Source: an uncultured Pelagibacteraceae bacterium (GTDB taxonomy: Bacteria > Pseudomonadota > Alphaproteobacteria > Pelagibacterales > Pelagibacteraceae). Taken from it: DNA of 59,563 bases. The stretch spans positions 1-59,563 of the forward strand of contig CACAUA010000005.1 in assembly GCA_902535625.1 (NCBI GenBank). The letters run 5' to 3'. A program made the translations under genes and the position numbers. Position 1 is the stretch's first letter. The number at the start of each line of letters is the position of its first letter. This document shows, piece by piece, positions 26,717-38,885 of the stretch. The notes under the pieces are model-generated. The model did not search any database and was not told the DNA's origin. It saw only the letters and a list, made by a program, of their open reading frames with translations.

Positions 26717-27067
26717 ATGGAAAAAATATCAGCTCTTAAAAATGAAATAATCAAAACGCTTGATATTAATAAAGCCTTAGACATAGTTTCAATAGATCTT
26801 GAAGGAAAATCATCAGTTGCGGACTTCATGATTATAGCTAGTGGTACATCATCAAGACATATTCAAGCATTATCTGAACAAGTTTTTGAAAAATTAAAAA
26901 TTAATGGTGTGAATAATTGTAAGATTGAAGGAAAAGATAGCAATGATTGGAAGCTTGTAGATGGAATAGACTTAATAGTTCATATTTTTAATCCTGAAAA
27001 AAGAAAATTTTACGAATTAGAAAAAATGTGGTCAGAATTAATTCCTAAAGAAAAACTGATCATATGA
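26717..27067 (+). CDS. rsfS: Ribosome silencing factor RsfS
   Basis: Binds L14 and blocks subunit joining during starvation; 116 residues. Family signature: KALDIVSIDLEGKSSVADFMII, then ASGTSSRHIQALSEQV, GKDSNDWKLVDGIDLIVHIF and YELEKMW. The stop overlaps the ctpA start by four bases. In most alphaproteobacteria rlmH follows at once; here it does not. Confidence 0.95.
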   Translation: MEKISALKNEIIKTLDINKALDIVSIDLEGKSSVADFMIIASGTSSRHIQALSEQVFEKLKINGVNNCKIEGKDSNDWKLVDGIDLIVHIFNPEKRKFYELEKMWSELIPKEKLII

Positions 27068-28197
27068 AAAAAGTATACTTAATTGCTTCTTTATTTTTTT
27101 TCATATTTACAAATCCAATTTTTAGTAATGAAAACGATATTTACAAAAAAATTGATTTATTCAGCGAAGTCTTAGATAAAATTAATAAAGAATATGTTGA
27201 TGAAGTAAATCAGAGTGAAGCAATGGATGCTGCTATAAATGGTGTATTACAATCTTTGGATCCCTATTCAGCATATATGTCTCCGGACTCGTTTAAGAAT
27301 ATGCAAACTGAGACTAGCGGAGAATTTGGAGGATTGGGCATTGAAGTCAGTATGGAGGCGGGTGTCGTAAAAGTAATTTCTCCAATTGATAACTCACCAG
27401 CTGAGGAGGTTGGTGTAAAAGCTGGAGATTACATCGTTAAAATTGATGATGTTCAAGTTCAAGGAAAAACTCTTTCAGAAGCTGTAGAATTAATGAGAGG
27501 CCCAGTTGGATCTGATATTGAAATTACTGTTAGAAGAAGGGGAGAAAGAAAAGCACTTATATTTACAATTACAAGAGAAATTATACAAGTTGCATCTGTA
27601 AAGTCTGAAATAAAAGATGATCAGACAGGTTATATAAGATTAACATCATTCAATGAGAATAGTAGTAAACAAATAAAAAATAAAATCAAAGAATTTAAGA
27701 AAAATAAGAAAATTAAAAATTACATATTAGATTTAAGAAATAATCCTGGTGGATTGTTATCTCAAGCAATAAAAATTTCAGATTATTTTTTAGAAAATGG
27801 AGAAATAGTTTCAACAAAAAGTAAAAGGAAGTATGAAAATAGAAAATGGTTTGCAAAAAAAGGAGATATTATTGATGGAGAAACAATGGTTATTTTGATT
27901 AATTATGGGTCTGCATCAGCATCTGAAATTGTTGCAGGAGCGCTACAAGATCACAAAAGAGCTATATTAGTAGGAGAGAGCACATATGGAAAAGGGTCAG
28001 TCCAGTCAATTATTCCTTTAGAAAATGAAGGTGCCATAAGACTTACTGTTTCTAAATATTATCTCCCATCAGGTAAATCAATTTCAAGAGTAGGTGTAAA
28101 CCCAGATATAGTTATTGCTGAAGGTTCAGATGAATTTAGAATAAATACAGATACCGATAACCAGTTGGAATTTGCTCTTAAATTATTAAATGGTTAA
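27064..28197 (+). CDS. ctpA: Carboxyl-terminal processing protease (S41)
   Basis: Periplasmic serine protease for envelope quality control and murein-hydrolase turnover, 377 residues. It has an N-terminal signal peptide (about 1-20, KKVYLIASLFFFIF core), a PDZ domain (about 85-165, GGLGIEVSMEAG) and the S41 protease domain with DLRNNPGGLL, the serine motif GSASASEIVAGAL and the lysine motif STYGKGSVQ. It lacks most of the C-terminal extension seen in rhizobial CtpA (about 440 residues). It overlaps rsfS by four bases; rppH starts two bases later. Confidence 0.94.
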   Translation: MKKVYLIASLFFFIFTNPIFSNENDIYKKIDLFSEVLDKINKEYVDEVNQSEAMDAAINGVLQSLDPYSAYMSPDSFKNMQTETSGEFGGLGIEVSMEAGVVKVISPIDNSPAEEVGVKAGDYIVKIDDVQVQGKTLSEAVELMRGPVGSDIEITVRRRGERKALIFTITREIIQVASVKSEIKDDQTGYIRLTSFNENSSKQIKNKIKEFKKNKKIKNYILDLRNNPGGLLSQAIKISDYFLENGEIVSTKSKRKYENRKWFAKKGDIIDGETMVILINYGSASASEIVAGALQDHKRAILVGESTYGKGSVQSIIPLENEGAIRLTVSKYYLPSGKSISRVGVNPDIVIAEGSDEFRINTDTDNQLEFALKLLNG

Positions 28198-28199
28198 GA

Positions 28200-28676
28200 A
28201 TGAAAGAAAAATTTCAAAACCTCCCATTAAGAAATGGTGTTGGAATCGCAGTCTTAAATAAAGAAAATAAGATATTTGTGGCAAAAAGAATTGATAATCC
28301 TGCTGATTTTTGGCAGATGCCTCAGGGCGGTATTGATGAAGGTGAAAATTATTTTGATGCAGCGTTGAGGGAACTTAAAGAAGAAACAAGCATAAAGTCA
28401 GTAGAACTAATTAAAGAAATAAGCAAATACACAACTTACGATCTTCCTGATCGACTTTTAGGAATTATTTGGAAAGGAAAATATAAAGGCCAAAAGCAAA
28501 AGTGGTTTATTGTAAAGTTTAATGGAGAGGAAAATGAGATTAACATTAAAACTAAACATCCTGAATTTTTAGATTGGAAATGGATAGATATTAAAGATTT
28601 AACAACTAAAGTTGTAGATTTTAAACTTCATGTTTACCAAGAAATTCAAAAAGAATTAGAAAAAGTAGTTAATTAA
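28200..28676 (+). CDS. rppH: RNA pyrophosphohydrolase (Nudix)
   Basis: Removes pyrophosphate from 5' triphosphate mRNA ends to start decay; 158 residues. N-terminal RNGVGIAVLN, FWQMPQGGIDEGE, and a Nudix box with RELKEETSI in which the usual Gly near the end of the box is Ser. The C-terminal WKWIDI and VYQEI match alphaproteobacterial RppH. Its last eight bases overlap the 3' end of convergent atpC, so the two mRNAs must overlap antisense. Confidence 0.93.
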   Translation: MKEKFQNLPLRNGVGIAVLNKENKIFVAKRIDNPADFWQMPQGGIDEGENYFDAALRELKEETSIKSVELIKEISKYTTYDLPDRLLGIIWKGKYKGQKQKWFIVKFNGEENEINIKTKHPEFLDWKWIDIKDLTTKVVDFKLHVYQEIQKELEKVVN

Positions 28677-29066
28677 TACTTATAGATTTTAGAACTTCGA
28701 CTTTGTGGTTTAAAAGAAATCTTTTTTGATCATCGATATTATCTTTTGATAATTCTGCTTCAGCGCTGCTTATCGACTCAGACACAAAATTTTTATCAGC
28801 ATTTTTTAAATCAAAAATTGAACTAGTTAATACAGATAATGTATTATCTTTAAATTCGACAATACCATCTTCAACATAAAAGTTTTGTTCCTCAGAATCT
28901 GAGAATACTCTAATTATACCTGGTTTTAAAAAAGAGATAATTGGAATATGGTCTTTAAGAATACCAATCTCTCCTTCTACAGCAGGTATTACAACCTCAA
29001 ATACATTGTCTTTAGAAAGAAAAGATTGTTCTGGATTAACAATATCTATATTAAAAAGATTACTCA

Positions 29067-29067
<1 letters not shown>
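28669..29067 (-). CDS. atpC: ATP synthase F1 epsilon subunit
   Basis: Central-stalk subunit, 132 residues. N-terminal beta-sandwich with NIDIVNPEQSFL, VVIPAVEGEIGILKDHIPII and FYVEDGIVEF, and a short C-terminal helical domain. It starts one base inside the atpD stop. The C-terminal helices are divergent and lysine/asparagine-rich. The 3' end overlaps convergent rppH. Confidence 0.95.
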
Positions 29068-31372
<2,305 letters not shown>

Positions 31373-31378
31373 TTATGA

Positions 31379-32899
31379 TTATTTAATTCCTTTAATTAAT
31401 TCTACTAATTGTTTTTCAATGTCTTCCTCAATCTTCCCAGTTTTGGCAATAGACTCCATAATCTCAGGCTTATCAGATTTACACTTTTGTAGAACTTTAT
31501 TTTCAAAGTCTGCTACATCTTTAAGTTCAATATCATCCAAATAACCTTTTACGCCACAGAAAATTGATATAACTTGTTCTGCAACTGTCATGGGAGAATA
31601 CTGTCCTTGTTTTAAAAGTTCAGTTAACTTCGAACCTCTATTTAAAAGTTTTTGTGTAGATGCATCTAAATCAGATCCAAATTGAGCAAAAGCTGCCATT
31701 TCTCTGTATTGAGCTAACTCTAATTTAATTGATCCAGCCACAGATTTCATCGCTTTAGTTTGTGCAGCTGATCCAACTCTGGATACTGATAATCCAACGT
31801 TTACTGCTGGTCTTATTCCTTGATTGAATAGTTCAGTTTCTAGAAATATTTGTCCATCTGTAATAGATATTACATTTGTTGGAATGTATGCAGAGACATC
31901 GCCTGCTTGTGTTTCAATAATTGGTAGCGCAGTTAAAGAACCCCCACCATTTTCATCGCTTAATTTGGCAGCTCTTTCTAATAATCTACTATGTAAATAA
32001 AACACATCTCCAGGATATGCTTCTCGCCCCGGTGGTCTTCTTAATAATAATGACATTTGTCTATATGCAACTGCTTGCTTAGATAAATCATCATAAATAA
32101 TTAAAGCATGCATTCCATTATCTCTAAAATATTCTCCCATAGTACACCCTGTGTAAGGAGCTAAAAACTGAAGAGGCGCAGAGTCTGAGGCTGTTGCGGA
32201 AACTATAGTCGTATATTCCATTGCACCAGCATCCTCTAAAGTTTTTACAATCTGAGCAACAGTTGATCTTTTTTGTCCAATTGCAACATATATACAATAA
32301 AGTTTTTTACTTTCATCGTCTGACTCATTAATTTTCTTTTGATTGATAATTGTATCGATAGCTACTGCGGTTTTACCAGTTTGACGATCTCCAATTATAA
32401 GTTCTCTTTGCCCTCTTCCAACAGGAATTAAGCTATCAATTGCTTTTAAACCTGTTTGCATTGGTTCTCCAACTGATTGTCGTGGAATAATTCCTGGAGC
32501 TTTAACTTCAACTCTTTTTCTTTCTAAACTTTTATCCAAAGCTCCTTTTCCATCAATTGGATTTCCTAATCCATCAACAACTCTTCCTAAAAGTTGTTTT
32601 CCAACTGGTACATCAACAATCGCACCAGTTCTTTTTACAGTATCACCCTCTTTAATTTCTCTATCATCGCCAAATATAACAACACCAACGTTATCACTCT
32701 CTAAGTTTAATGCCATTCCTTTAGAGCCATCAGAAAACTCAACCATTTCTCCTGCTTGAACATTATCCAAGCCATAAATTCTTGCAATTCCATCTCCAAC
32801 AGACAATACTTGTCCGACTTCTGAAACCTCAGCTCTATCGCCAAGTTTTTTTATCTGTTCTTTTAATATTTTTGTTACTTCTGAAGGATTTATTTCCAT
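31379..32899 (-). CDS. atpA: ATP synthase F1 alpha subunit
   Basis: Non-catalytic nucleotide-binding subunit, 506 residues. Motifs: [14 protein letters not shown], Walker [33 protein letters not shown], the [21 protein letters not shown] region in part, and the arginine-finger region [13 protein letters not shown]. It starts at the base adjoining the atpH stop. Between residues about 200 and 215 is a short charged insertion ([10 protein letters not shown]). Confidence 0.99.
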   Translation of the reverse strand: MEINPSEVTKILKEQIKKLGDRAEVSEVGQVLSVGDGIARIYGLDNVQAGEMVEFSDGSKGMALNLESDNVGVVIFGDDREIKEGDTVKRTGAIVDVPVGKQLLGRVVDGLGNPIDGKGALDKSLERKRVEVKAPGIIPRQSVGEPMQTGLKAIDSLIPVGRGQRELIIGDRQTGKTAVAIDTIINQKKINESDDESKKLYCIYVAIGQKRSTVAQIVKTLEDAGAMEYTTIVSATASDSAPLQFLAPYTGCTMGEYFRDNGMHALIIYDDLSKQAVAYRQMSLLLRRPPGREAYPGDVFYLHSRLLERAAKLSDENGGGSLTALPIIETQAGDVSAYIPTNVISITDGQIFLETELFNQGIRPAVNVGLSVSRVGSAAQTKAMKSVAGSIKLELAQYREMAAFAQFGSDLDASTQKLLNRGSKLTELLKQGQYSPMTVAEQVISIFCGVKGYLDDIELKDVADFENKVLQKCKSDKPEIMESIAKTGKIEEDIEKQLVELIKGIK

Positions 32900-33454
32900 T
32901 TATGCCTCTATCATTTGTTTTTGAATTTGTTGCAGTTTATTTTTAATAGAATTATCTACCATTGTACTTCCTACTTTTAATACTAAGCCACCAATTAAAC
33001 TTGGGTCAAATTTATAATTTAACTGTATCTTTGCTCCAAAGTTTTGAGATAGCTCTTCTTTAATTTTAGAAATATCTGTTTCATTAAGTTCTTTAGCTGA
33101 AAAAAGCTCTGCTTTTATTTCACCTCTAGCTTTCGAACATACCTCTATAAAGTCACTTAAAATTTTTTCTAAATAAAAAAATCTTCTTTTTTGAATTAAA
33201 AAAACTAGAAATCTTTTTAAAAGATTATCAAAATTGTTTTTTTCAGAAATTGTTTCAATAACTTTAGTTAAATCCTCAATGCTTGTCGTGGGGTTTTTGA
33301 TTAAATATCTAAATTCTTCACTTTCATTTATGAGCTTACTTATTGCAACGACTTGTTCCTCTATTTTTGCCAGAGATTTATCTTCGTTAGCCAGCTCAAA
33401 TAATGCTTGAGCATAACTGTTGTTAGAAGTTATTGATATTTTATTTTCGCTCAA
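32900..33454 (-). CDS. atpH: ATP synthase F1 delta subunit
   Basis: Peripheral-stalk subunit linking F1 to F0, 184 residues. NSYAQALFELA near the N-terminus, FLIQKRRFFYLEKIL mid-protein and the C-terminal DPSLIGGLVLKVGSTMVDNSIKNKL are the OSCP/delta signature. It is the first gene of atpHAGDC. priA ends 102 bases upstream on the same strand, so an atp promoter probably lies in that gap. Confidence 0.97.
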   Translation of the reverse strand: MSENKISITSNNSYAQALFELANEDKSLAKIEEQVVAISKLINESEEFRYLIKNPTTSIEDLTKVIETISEKNNFDNLLKRFLVFLIQKRRFFYLEKILSDFIEVCSKARGEIKAELFSAKELNETDISKIKEELSQNFGAKIQLNYKFDPSLIGGLVLKVGSTMVDNSIKNKLQQIQKQMIEA

Positions 33455-33556
33455 TTTATACTCTCAATTGTGAAGATGTTTAAAATTTCGCTTAGATAAC
33501 ATACGAATTATCAGTCTTCAAGGCTCAGATTGTGAAAAATGGTAAGATTTAATGGG
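33455..33556 (-). promoter_or_regulatory. Likely atp operon promoter region
   Basis: Gap of 102 bases between priA and atpH, the largest same-strand gap in the window. On the minus strand TTCACA (33535-33530) lies 18 bases before GATAAT (33511-33506), a good -10. No terminator hairpin for priA is evident. Box calls are by eye. Confidence 0.35.
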
Positions 33557-35512
33557 CTAATTGAAGCTGATAGGGTCAACATCAACTGAAAGTTTCATTC
33601 CTTTGGAGAGTTGAAAATCTTTCAATACATCTTTCAATTTTTTCTGAACACTAGATGTTTTTTTTGCCCTTATTAATAGTCTATTTCTAAATTTTTGATT
33701 AATTCTATATATTGGAGCATTAACTGGTCCTAAAATTTTTGCATCTATAGACTTTGATAAAATATTTTTAAGTTTTACGGCATCTATATCAAGTTTTTTT
33801 TCATTTGATGAAGATAAGATTAAAGCGATAAATCTTTCGTAGGGCGGTAAATTATTCCTCTTTCTTAAATTTAATTCATTTTCTAGAAATTTAAAAGGAT
33901 CTTCATTTGTAATTTGATTTATAACTTCTGGTTTTAAATTGTATGTTTGGAAATAAATATTAGCTGGTTTTCCGGTTCTACCTGCTCTTCCTGATAACTG
34001 GTGGTAAAGTTGTAAATTTTTTTCTGTGCTCCTAAGATCATGTCCTTGAGAAGTTAAATCAATATCTAATACAACAATACAATTCAATTTTGGAAAATGA
34101 AATCCTTTTGATATTAATTGAGTACCTACAAGAATATCTATTTCACCAGATATAATTTTATTCAATTTATCTTTGCCAGATGCTTTGTTCATTGTGTCGC
34201 TAGAAAAAATTATTGTTTTTTTATTAGGAAAGAGGTTTTTAACTTCCTCTGCAATTTTTTCTACACCGGGTCCACTAAATACAAACTCACAAACATTTCC
34301 TTTTTTACAATCTCTATTTAATTTTGAATTATATCCACAGTAATGACACAAAAGAATTTTTTTATTTTTGTGAAATACTAAATTTATAGAACACCTTGGG
34401 CATGTAAAAACATTTAAACATTTTTTACATAAAACATAGGGCGCAAAACCTCTTCTATTTATGAAAAATAGAACTTGATCTTTTTTATTTAAATGTTCTT
34501 TTACTTTTTCAAGAGTTTTAAGAGATATAGAACTTTTGGTCGCTAGTTGATTTTGATAAAGATCGATAACATGGTGTTTGGGTAAATTTGCACCTTTATA
34601 TCGATTAAGTAATCTTGAGTAATTATATTTTTTAATTTTAATATTTTCATATGTTTCGATTGATGGAACTGCGGTTACTAAATTTATTGGAATGTTTTCG
34701 TGTTTAGCTCTTGATATTGCCATATCTCTAGCATTATAGATAATTCCTTCATCTTGTTTATAAGATTGATCGTGCTCTTCATCTAAAGTTATCAAACCTA
34801 ATTTTTTGAATGGCAGAAATAAGGATGATCTTGCTCCGAGTACTACTTTAATTTTTCCTGCTGATAATCCATTCCATATAATTTTTCTTTTTTTTGGGCT
34901 GACTTTTGAATGCCAAACTGCAGCTTGAAATCCAAAATAAGATTTAAATTTTTTTTCAAACTCATTTGTTAGTCCTATTTCTGGTAATAAAATTAGAGCT
35001 TGCAATCCTATATTTATAATTTTTTCAATAGCTTTAAAATAAACTATTGTTTTTCCTGAACCGGTTGTACCTTGAAGTAAATGAACTCTAAAACTGGTAT
35101 CATTTTTGGATAACTCTTTATAGGCTTTATCTTGCTCTTCAGAAAGTTGATAACTTTCTTTTTCATTTGATAGAGCATATTTTAATAAATCTTTGTCATT
35201 TTTTATTTTTAAATTTTCGTCATTAATCAAATGCAGTTTTAAACACATTCCTAGGGGTACAATGTTGTAATTGGAAAACCACTTTAGAAAATTCATTGTC
35301 TTTTTACTTAGCGGTTCAATTTCTATTTTTTCAATTATAGATTTTAATTTAAATTCCTTATTATTCTTTTCTTCAAAAAAATCCCAAATTACACCAATAA
35401 TATTTTTCTTACCAAATGGAACTTTTACATAATCTCCTGCTTTTAATTTAATATCACTTTCATATGTAAAAGGATAATCAAAGATATTTGGCAACAAAAC
35501 TGGATATTTCAT
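33557..35512 (-). CDS. priA: Primosomal helicase PriA
   Basis: Replication-restart helicase, 651 residues, shorter than the usual 720-740. N-terminal DNA-binding domain (about 1-105), helicase lobe 1 with Walker A GTTGSGKTIVYF and DEEH box TLDEEHDQSYKQDEG, a zinc region with CKKC, CPRC and CHYC pairs, then lobe 2 with VGTQLISKGFHFP and QLSGRAGRTGKP. The fourth cysteine pair, normally CPxC, reads DCKKGNVCEF, so its second Cys is displaced. priA upstream of atpH is the usual alphaproteobacterial order. Confidence 0.95.
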   Translation of the reverse strand: MKYPVLLPNIFDYPFTYESDIKLKAGDYVKVPFGKKNIIGVIWDFFEEKNNKEFKLKSIIEKIEIEPLSKKTMNFLKWFSNYNIVPLGMCLKLHLINDENLKIKNDKDLLKYALSNEKESYQLSEEQDKAYKELSKNDTSFRVHLLQGTTGSGKTIVYFKAIEKIINIGLQALILLPEIGLTNEFEKKFKSYFGFQAAVWHSKVSPKKRKIIWNGLSAGKIKVVLGARSSLFLPFKKLGLITLDEEHDQSYKQDEGIIYNARDMAISRAKHENIPINLVTAVPSIETYENIKIKKYNYSRLLNRYKGANLPKHHVIDLYQNQLATKSSISLKTLEKVKEHLNKKDQVLFFINRRGFAPYVLCKKCLNVFTCPRCSINLVFHKNKKILLCHYCGYNSKLNRDCKKGNVCEFVFSGPGVEKIAEEVKNLFPNKKTIIFSSDTMNKASGKDKLNKIISGEIDILVGTQLISKGFHFPKLNCIVVLDIDLTSQGHDLRSTEKNLQLYHQLSGRAGRTGKPANIYFQTYNLKPEVINQITNEDPFKFLENELNLRKRNNLPPYERFIALILSSSNEKKLDIDAVKLKNILSKSIDAKILGPVNAPIYRINQKFRNRLLIRAKKTSSVQKKLKDVLKDFQLSKGMKLSVDVDPISFN

Positions 35513-35563
35513 AAATATTTAATTTTAGTTTTTTTATATCTTAAAAATATATAAATAGATCAA

Positions 35564-36208
35564 ATGAAATATAATTATTACTGGAGAAAATCAGGTTTAA
35601 AAAAACCTTATGGGGATAATTTTTTGAGTTTAGTTGAGGAATATAAGCCAAAGAATGTGCTAGAAATTGGTGTTTTTTGTGGTGTTACATCAAGAAATAT
35701 ATGTGAATTGTTAAAGACAAATTTTGGTAGTGATTTTAGATATTACGGATTAGATTTATTTGGGTCTACTAAAACATCAAGTGTAGATGAGATCGAACCT
35801 AAATTTCTTGAAAATCAAAAGTTTTCGAATCCACTTAAAACTATCTATTATAATTTCATAAAAAAAGAAAATTTAAATTCAAAGATATCTGTTCAAAATT
35901 TTTTAAAGAAATTTTCACAAAATATTGAGCTATTAGAAGGAGACACAAGGGTGACTTTAGAAAAAGTTCCTTTAAGTGAAATTGATTTCGTATTTTTAGA
36001 TGGAGGCCATAGTTACGATACTGTTTTAAGTGATTTACAAAAACTTTATGACAACATGAAAAATAACTCTAAAATTGTTTGCGATGACTTTACAGGTATT
36101 ACAAAAATTGAGAGTGTTGAAAAAGCAATAAAAGACTTTGCAAATAATAACAAAATAAAACTTGAAGAAAAATTTAAAAGATTTGCTTTATTGAATGTAG
36201 AAAAATAA
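35564..36208 (+). CDS. Class I SAM-dependent methyltransferase, function unknown
   Basis: A 214-residue Rossmann-fold methyltransferase of the Methyltransf_24-like type. Motif I is VLEIGVFCGVTSRNI, motif II YYGLDLFGS, then LLEGDTRVTLEKV, IDFVFLDGGHSYDTVLSDL and IVCDDFTG, a pattern of O-methyltransferase-like and glycan-related proteins. No partner is adjacent: it is a single-gene plus-strand island, divergent from priA (51 AT-rich bases) and ending three bases from lpdA. The substrate is not inferable. Confidence 0.75.
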   Translation: MKYNYYWRKSGLKKPYGDNFLSLVEEYKPKNVLEIGVFCGVTSRNICELLKTNFGSDFRYYGLDLFGSTKTSSVDEIEPKFLENQKFSNPLKTIYYNFIKKENLNSKISVQNFLKKFSQNIELLEGDTRVTLEKVPLSEIDFVFLDGGHSYDTVLSDLQKLYDNMKNNSKIVCDDFTGITKIESVEKAIKDFANNNKIKLEEKFKRFALLNVEK

Positions 36209-36211
36209 TTA

Positions 36212-37609
36212 TTAAGAGTGAATTTGTCTTTTATCTACTGATAATGCTGCTTCTTTTATAGCTTCTGAAAATGTTGGGTGTGCGTGACATGTTCTTGCAA
36301 TATCTTCTGAACTAGCTCCAAATTCCATTGCGACAGCCATCTCAGCTATCATTTCTCCTGCATGAGGACCAATAATATGCACACCAAGCACTTTATCAGT
36401 TGATTGGTCTGCCAAAATTTTTACAAAACCCTCTGGCTCATCAATTGCTTTGGCTCTTGAATTTGCCATAAAAGGAAATTTACCAATTTTATAACTTATG
36501 TTTTCTTTTTTTAATTGCTCCTCGCTTTTTCCAACATATGCAACCTCGGGAGATGTATAAACAACTCCAGGAATAATATCATAATTAACATGACCTGATT
36601 GGCCTGCTATTAATTCTGCAACTGCAATTCCTTCCTCTTCAGCTTTGTGGGCTAACATTGGGCCATCAATAACATCACCTATTGCATAAATATTTTTAAC
36701 ATTTGTTTCAAAATTTTTATTTACTTTAACTCTTCCTTTTTCATCTAACTTTACACCAACTTTGTCTAAATTTAAGTTTTTAGTATAAGGTCTTCTACCT
36801 ACAGAAATTAAAACAACATCAACATCATGTTTAACTTTTTGGCCATCATTTTGTGAAGTCTCAACTGTCACACCGTTAGAGTTTTTAGTTATTTTATCAA
36901 CTTTAGTATTAAGGTTAAATTTTATACCTTGCTTCTTTAGTATTTTCATAAATTCATTTGAAATATCTCGATCCATTCCAGGCGTGATGTGATCTAAAAA
37001 TTCAACGACTGTGACTTCAGTGCCAAGTCTTGACCAAACTGATCCCATTTCCAATCCTATATATCCACCACCAACAACAATCATTTTATTGGGGAGTTTG
37101 GGAATAGATAGGGCTCCAGTTGAAGAAAGAATTCTCTCTTCGTCAAAGTCTACTCCAGGCAATGAAACTGGCTCAGATCCTGTGCTGATTATTGTTTTAT
37201 CAGTTTGAATTATTTTAGTGCCTTCAGAGCCTTCAATTTTTATTGATTTTTCATTCTCAAATGAACCTTTGCCTTTAAAATAAGTGACTTTGTTTTTTTT
37301 GAATAAAAATTCAACTCCTTTAGTCAAAACTGTAACGGCTTTATCTTTATTTTTCATCATTTTATCTAAGTTGAGTTTTATTTCTCCAGTCTCGATTCCA
37401 ATCTTTTCAAAATTTTTAGCACTGTGAAATTTTTCAGATAAATTAAGCAAACTTTTTGATGGGATACATCCAATATTTAAACATGTACCCCCTAAAGATC
37501 CTCTAGACTCTATGCATGCTGTTTTAAGTCCAAGTTGAGACAATCTAATTGCACAAACATATCCACCAGGGCCACCACCAATTACTGTAACATCAAATTT
37601 TTCTGACAT
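36212..37609 (-). CDS. lpdA: Dihydrolipoamide dehydrogenase (E3)
   Basis: FAD disulfide oxidoreductase re-oxidising lipoyl groups of 2-oxoacid dehydrogenases, 465 residues. FAD motif VIGGGPGGYVCAIR, redox disulfide GGTCLNIGCIPSK, NAD-binding VVGGGYIGLEMGSVW, second FAD motif NIYAIGDVI and the C-terminal active base in HAHPTFSEAIKEA. As last gene of the sucAB-lpdA set (one base after sucB) it is the E3 of 2-oxoglutarate dehydrogenase. Confidence 0.98.
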   Translation of the reverse strand: MSEKFDVTVIGGGPGGYVCAIRLSQLGLKTACIESRGSLGGTCLNIGCIPSKSLLNLSEKFHSAKNFEKIGIETGEIKLNLDKMMKNKDKAVTVLTKGVEFLFKKNKVTYFKGKGSFENEKSIKIEGSEGTKIIQTDKTIISTGSEPVSLPGVDFDEERILSSTGALSIPKLPNKMIVVGGGYIGLEMGSVWSRLGTEVTVVEFLDHITPGMDRDISNEFMKILKKQGIKFNLNTKVDKITKNSNGVTVETSQNDGQKVKHDVDVVLISVGRRPYTKNLNLDKVGVKLDEKGRVKVNKNFETNVKNIYAIGDVIDGPMLAHKAEEEGIAVAELIAGQSGHVNYDIIPGVVYTSPEVAYVGKSEEQLKKENISYKIGKFPFMANSRAKAIDEPEGFVKILADQSTDKVLGVHIIGPHAGEMIAEMAVAMEFGASSEDIARTCHAHPTFSEAIKEAALSVDKRQIHS

Positions 37610-37610
37610 A

Positions 37611-38885
37611 TTATAAATTTAAAAATAACCTTCTTGGATCTTCTAAGTTTTCTTTAACAGTTTTTAAAAAACTTACAGATTCTTTTCCGTCAATTATTCT
37701 ATGATCATAAGACAATGCTAAAAACATTACAGGTCTAGCCTTTATCTCACCATCAACAACAACAGGTCTTTCAACGATATTATGCATTCCAAGAACTGCT
37801 GATTGCGGAGGGTTTAAAATAGGAGTAGATAACATTGATCCATACACACCTCCATTGCTAATTGTAAATGTTCCACCTTGAAGATCCTCTATAGTAAGAC
37901 TACCATTTTTTGCTTTGTCTGACAGATCTTTTATATTTTTTTCAATGTCCGCAAAAGACATTTCATCGGCATTTTTTAATACTGGAACTACTAATCCTTT
38001 TTCAGTTCCGACTGCAAAGCTCACATTATAATAATTTTTGTAAACCATTTCATCATTTTCAACTTCAGCATTTATTGCAGGAAATAATTTTAATCCTACT
38101 ATACAAGCTTTCACAAAAAAGGACATGAAGCCAAGTTTAATTCCATAACTATTTTGGAAATCTTCCTGGTTATCTTTTCTCATTGAGATTATATTTGACA
38201 TATCAACCTCATTAAATGTTGTGAGCATAGCAGCGTTGTTTTGAGCCTCTTTTAAACGTTTAGCAATCGTTTGTCTTAGTCTTGACATTTTGATTCGTTC
38301 TTCTTCACCATATTGAATTTTTCTTTCATTAGGTTGAGGGTTAGCTCCCATTAAACTTATTAAATCACCTTTTAAAATTCTTCCATCTTTACCTGTCCCT
38401 TTTACTTCATCTAAATTAATTTTATTTTCAACAACCATTTTTCTTACAGCAGGAGAAAGTGTTTTATTTTGTTTAATAGGCTTGGTTTCTTCAACTTCAT
38501 CAGTTAATACCAATGGTTCTTCATCAAGCAATAAAGGTTCTTGAGTTTTTTTTGTATCTTTTTTCTTTTCGATTTCTAAATTTATTACATTATTTTTTTC
38601 AACGTTTCCTTTAACCGGCTCAGCTTCCTTTTCTTCTTTAAGAACACTACCTTCTGAAATCATTCCTAATACAGTTCCAACCTCAACTGTATCACCATCT
38701 TTTGAGTTGATCTCTGATATAACACCACTCGCAGGTGCAGGAACTTCTAAGTTTACTTTGTCAGTTTCCAATTCTACTACAGCTTCATCAGCAACTACGT
38801 TATCACCCTTTTTCTTTAACCATTTCGTGACCGTAGCCTCTGTAATACTTTCTCCCAAAACTGGAACTAATATTTTTTCACTCAT
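37611..38885 (-). CDS. sucB: 2-Oxoglutarate dehydrogenase E2, dihydrolipoamide succinyltransferase
   Basis: Core acyltransferase of the 2-oxoglutarate dehydrogenase complex, 424 residues. It has one N-terminal lipoyl domain with K43 in ETDKVNLEV, a charged linker (about 85-140), a peripheral-subunit-binding domain ([19 protein letters not shown], about 142-178) and a catalytic domain ending in [15 protein letters not shown] with the catalytic His/Asp. The [21 protein letters not shown] segment, split here by its start at RQT, identifies SucB. It adjoins sucA directly. Confidence 0.98.
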   Translation of the reverse strand: MSEKILVPVLGESITEATVTKWLKKKGDNVVADEAVVELETDKVNLEVPAPASGVISEINSKDGDTVEVGTVLGMISEGSVLKEEKEAEPVKGNVEKNNVINLEIEKKKDTKKTQEPLLLDEEPLVLTDEVEETKPIKQNKTLSPAVRKMVVENKINLDEVKGTGKDGRILKGDLISLMGANPQPNERKIQYGEEERIKMSRLRQTIAKRLKEAQNNAAMLTTFNEVDMSNIISMRKDNQEDFQNSYGIKLGFMSFFVKACIVGLKLFPAINAEVENDEMVYKNYYNVSFAVGTEKGLVVPVLKNADEMSFADIEKNIKDLSDKAKNGSLTIEDLQGGTFTISNGGVYGSMLSTPILNPPQSAVLGMHNIVERPVVVDGEIKARPVMFLALSYDHRIIDGKESVSFLKTVKENLEDPRRLFLNL

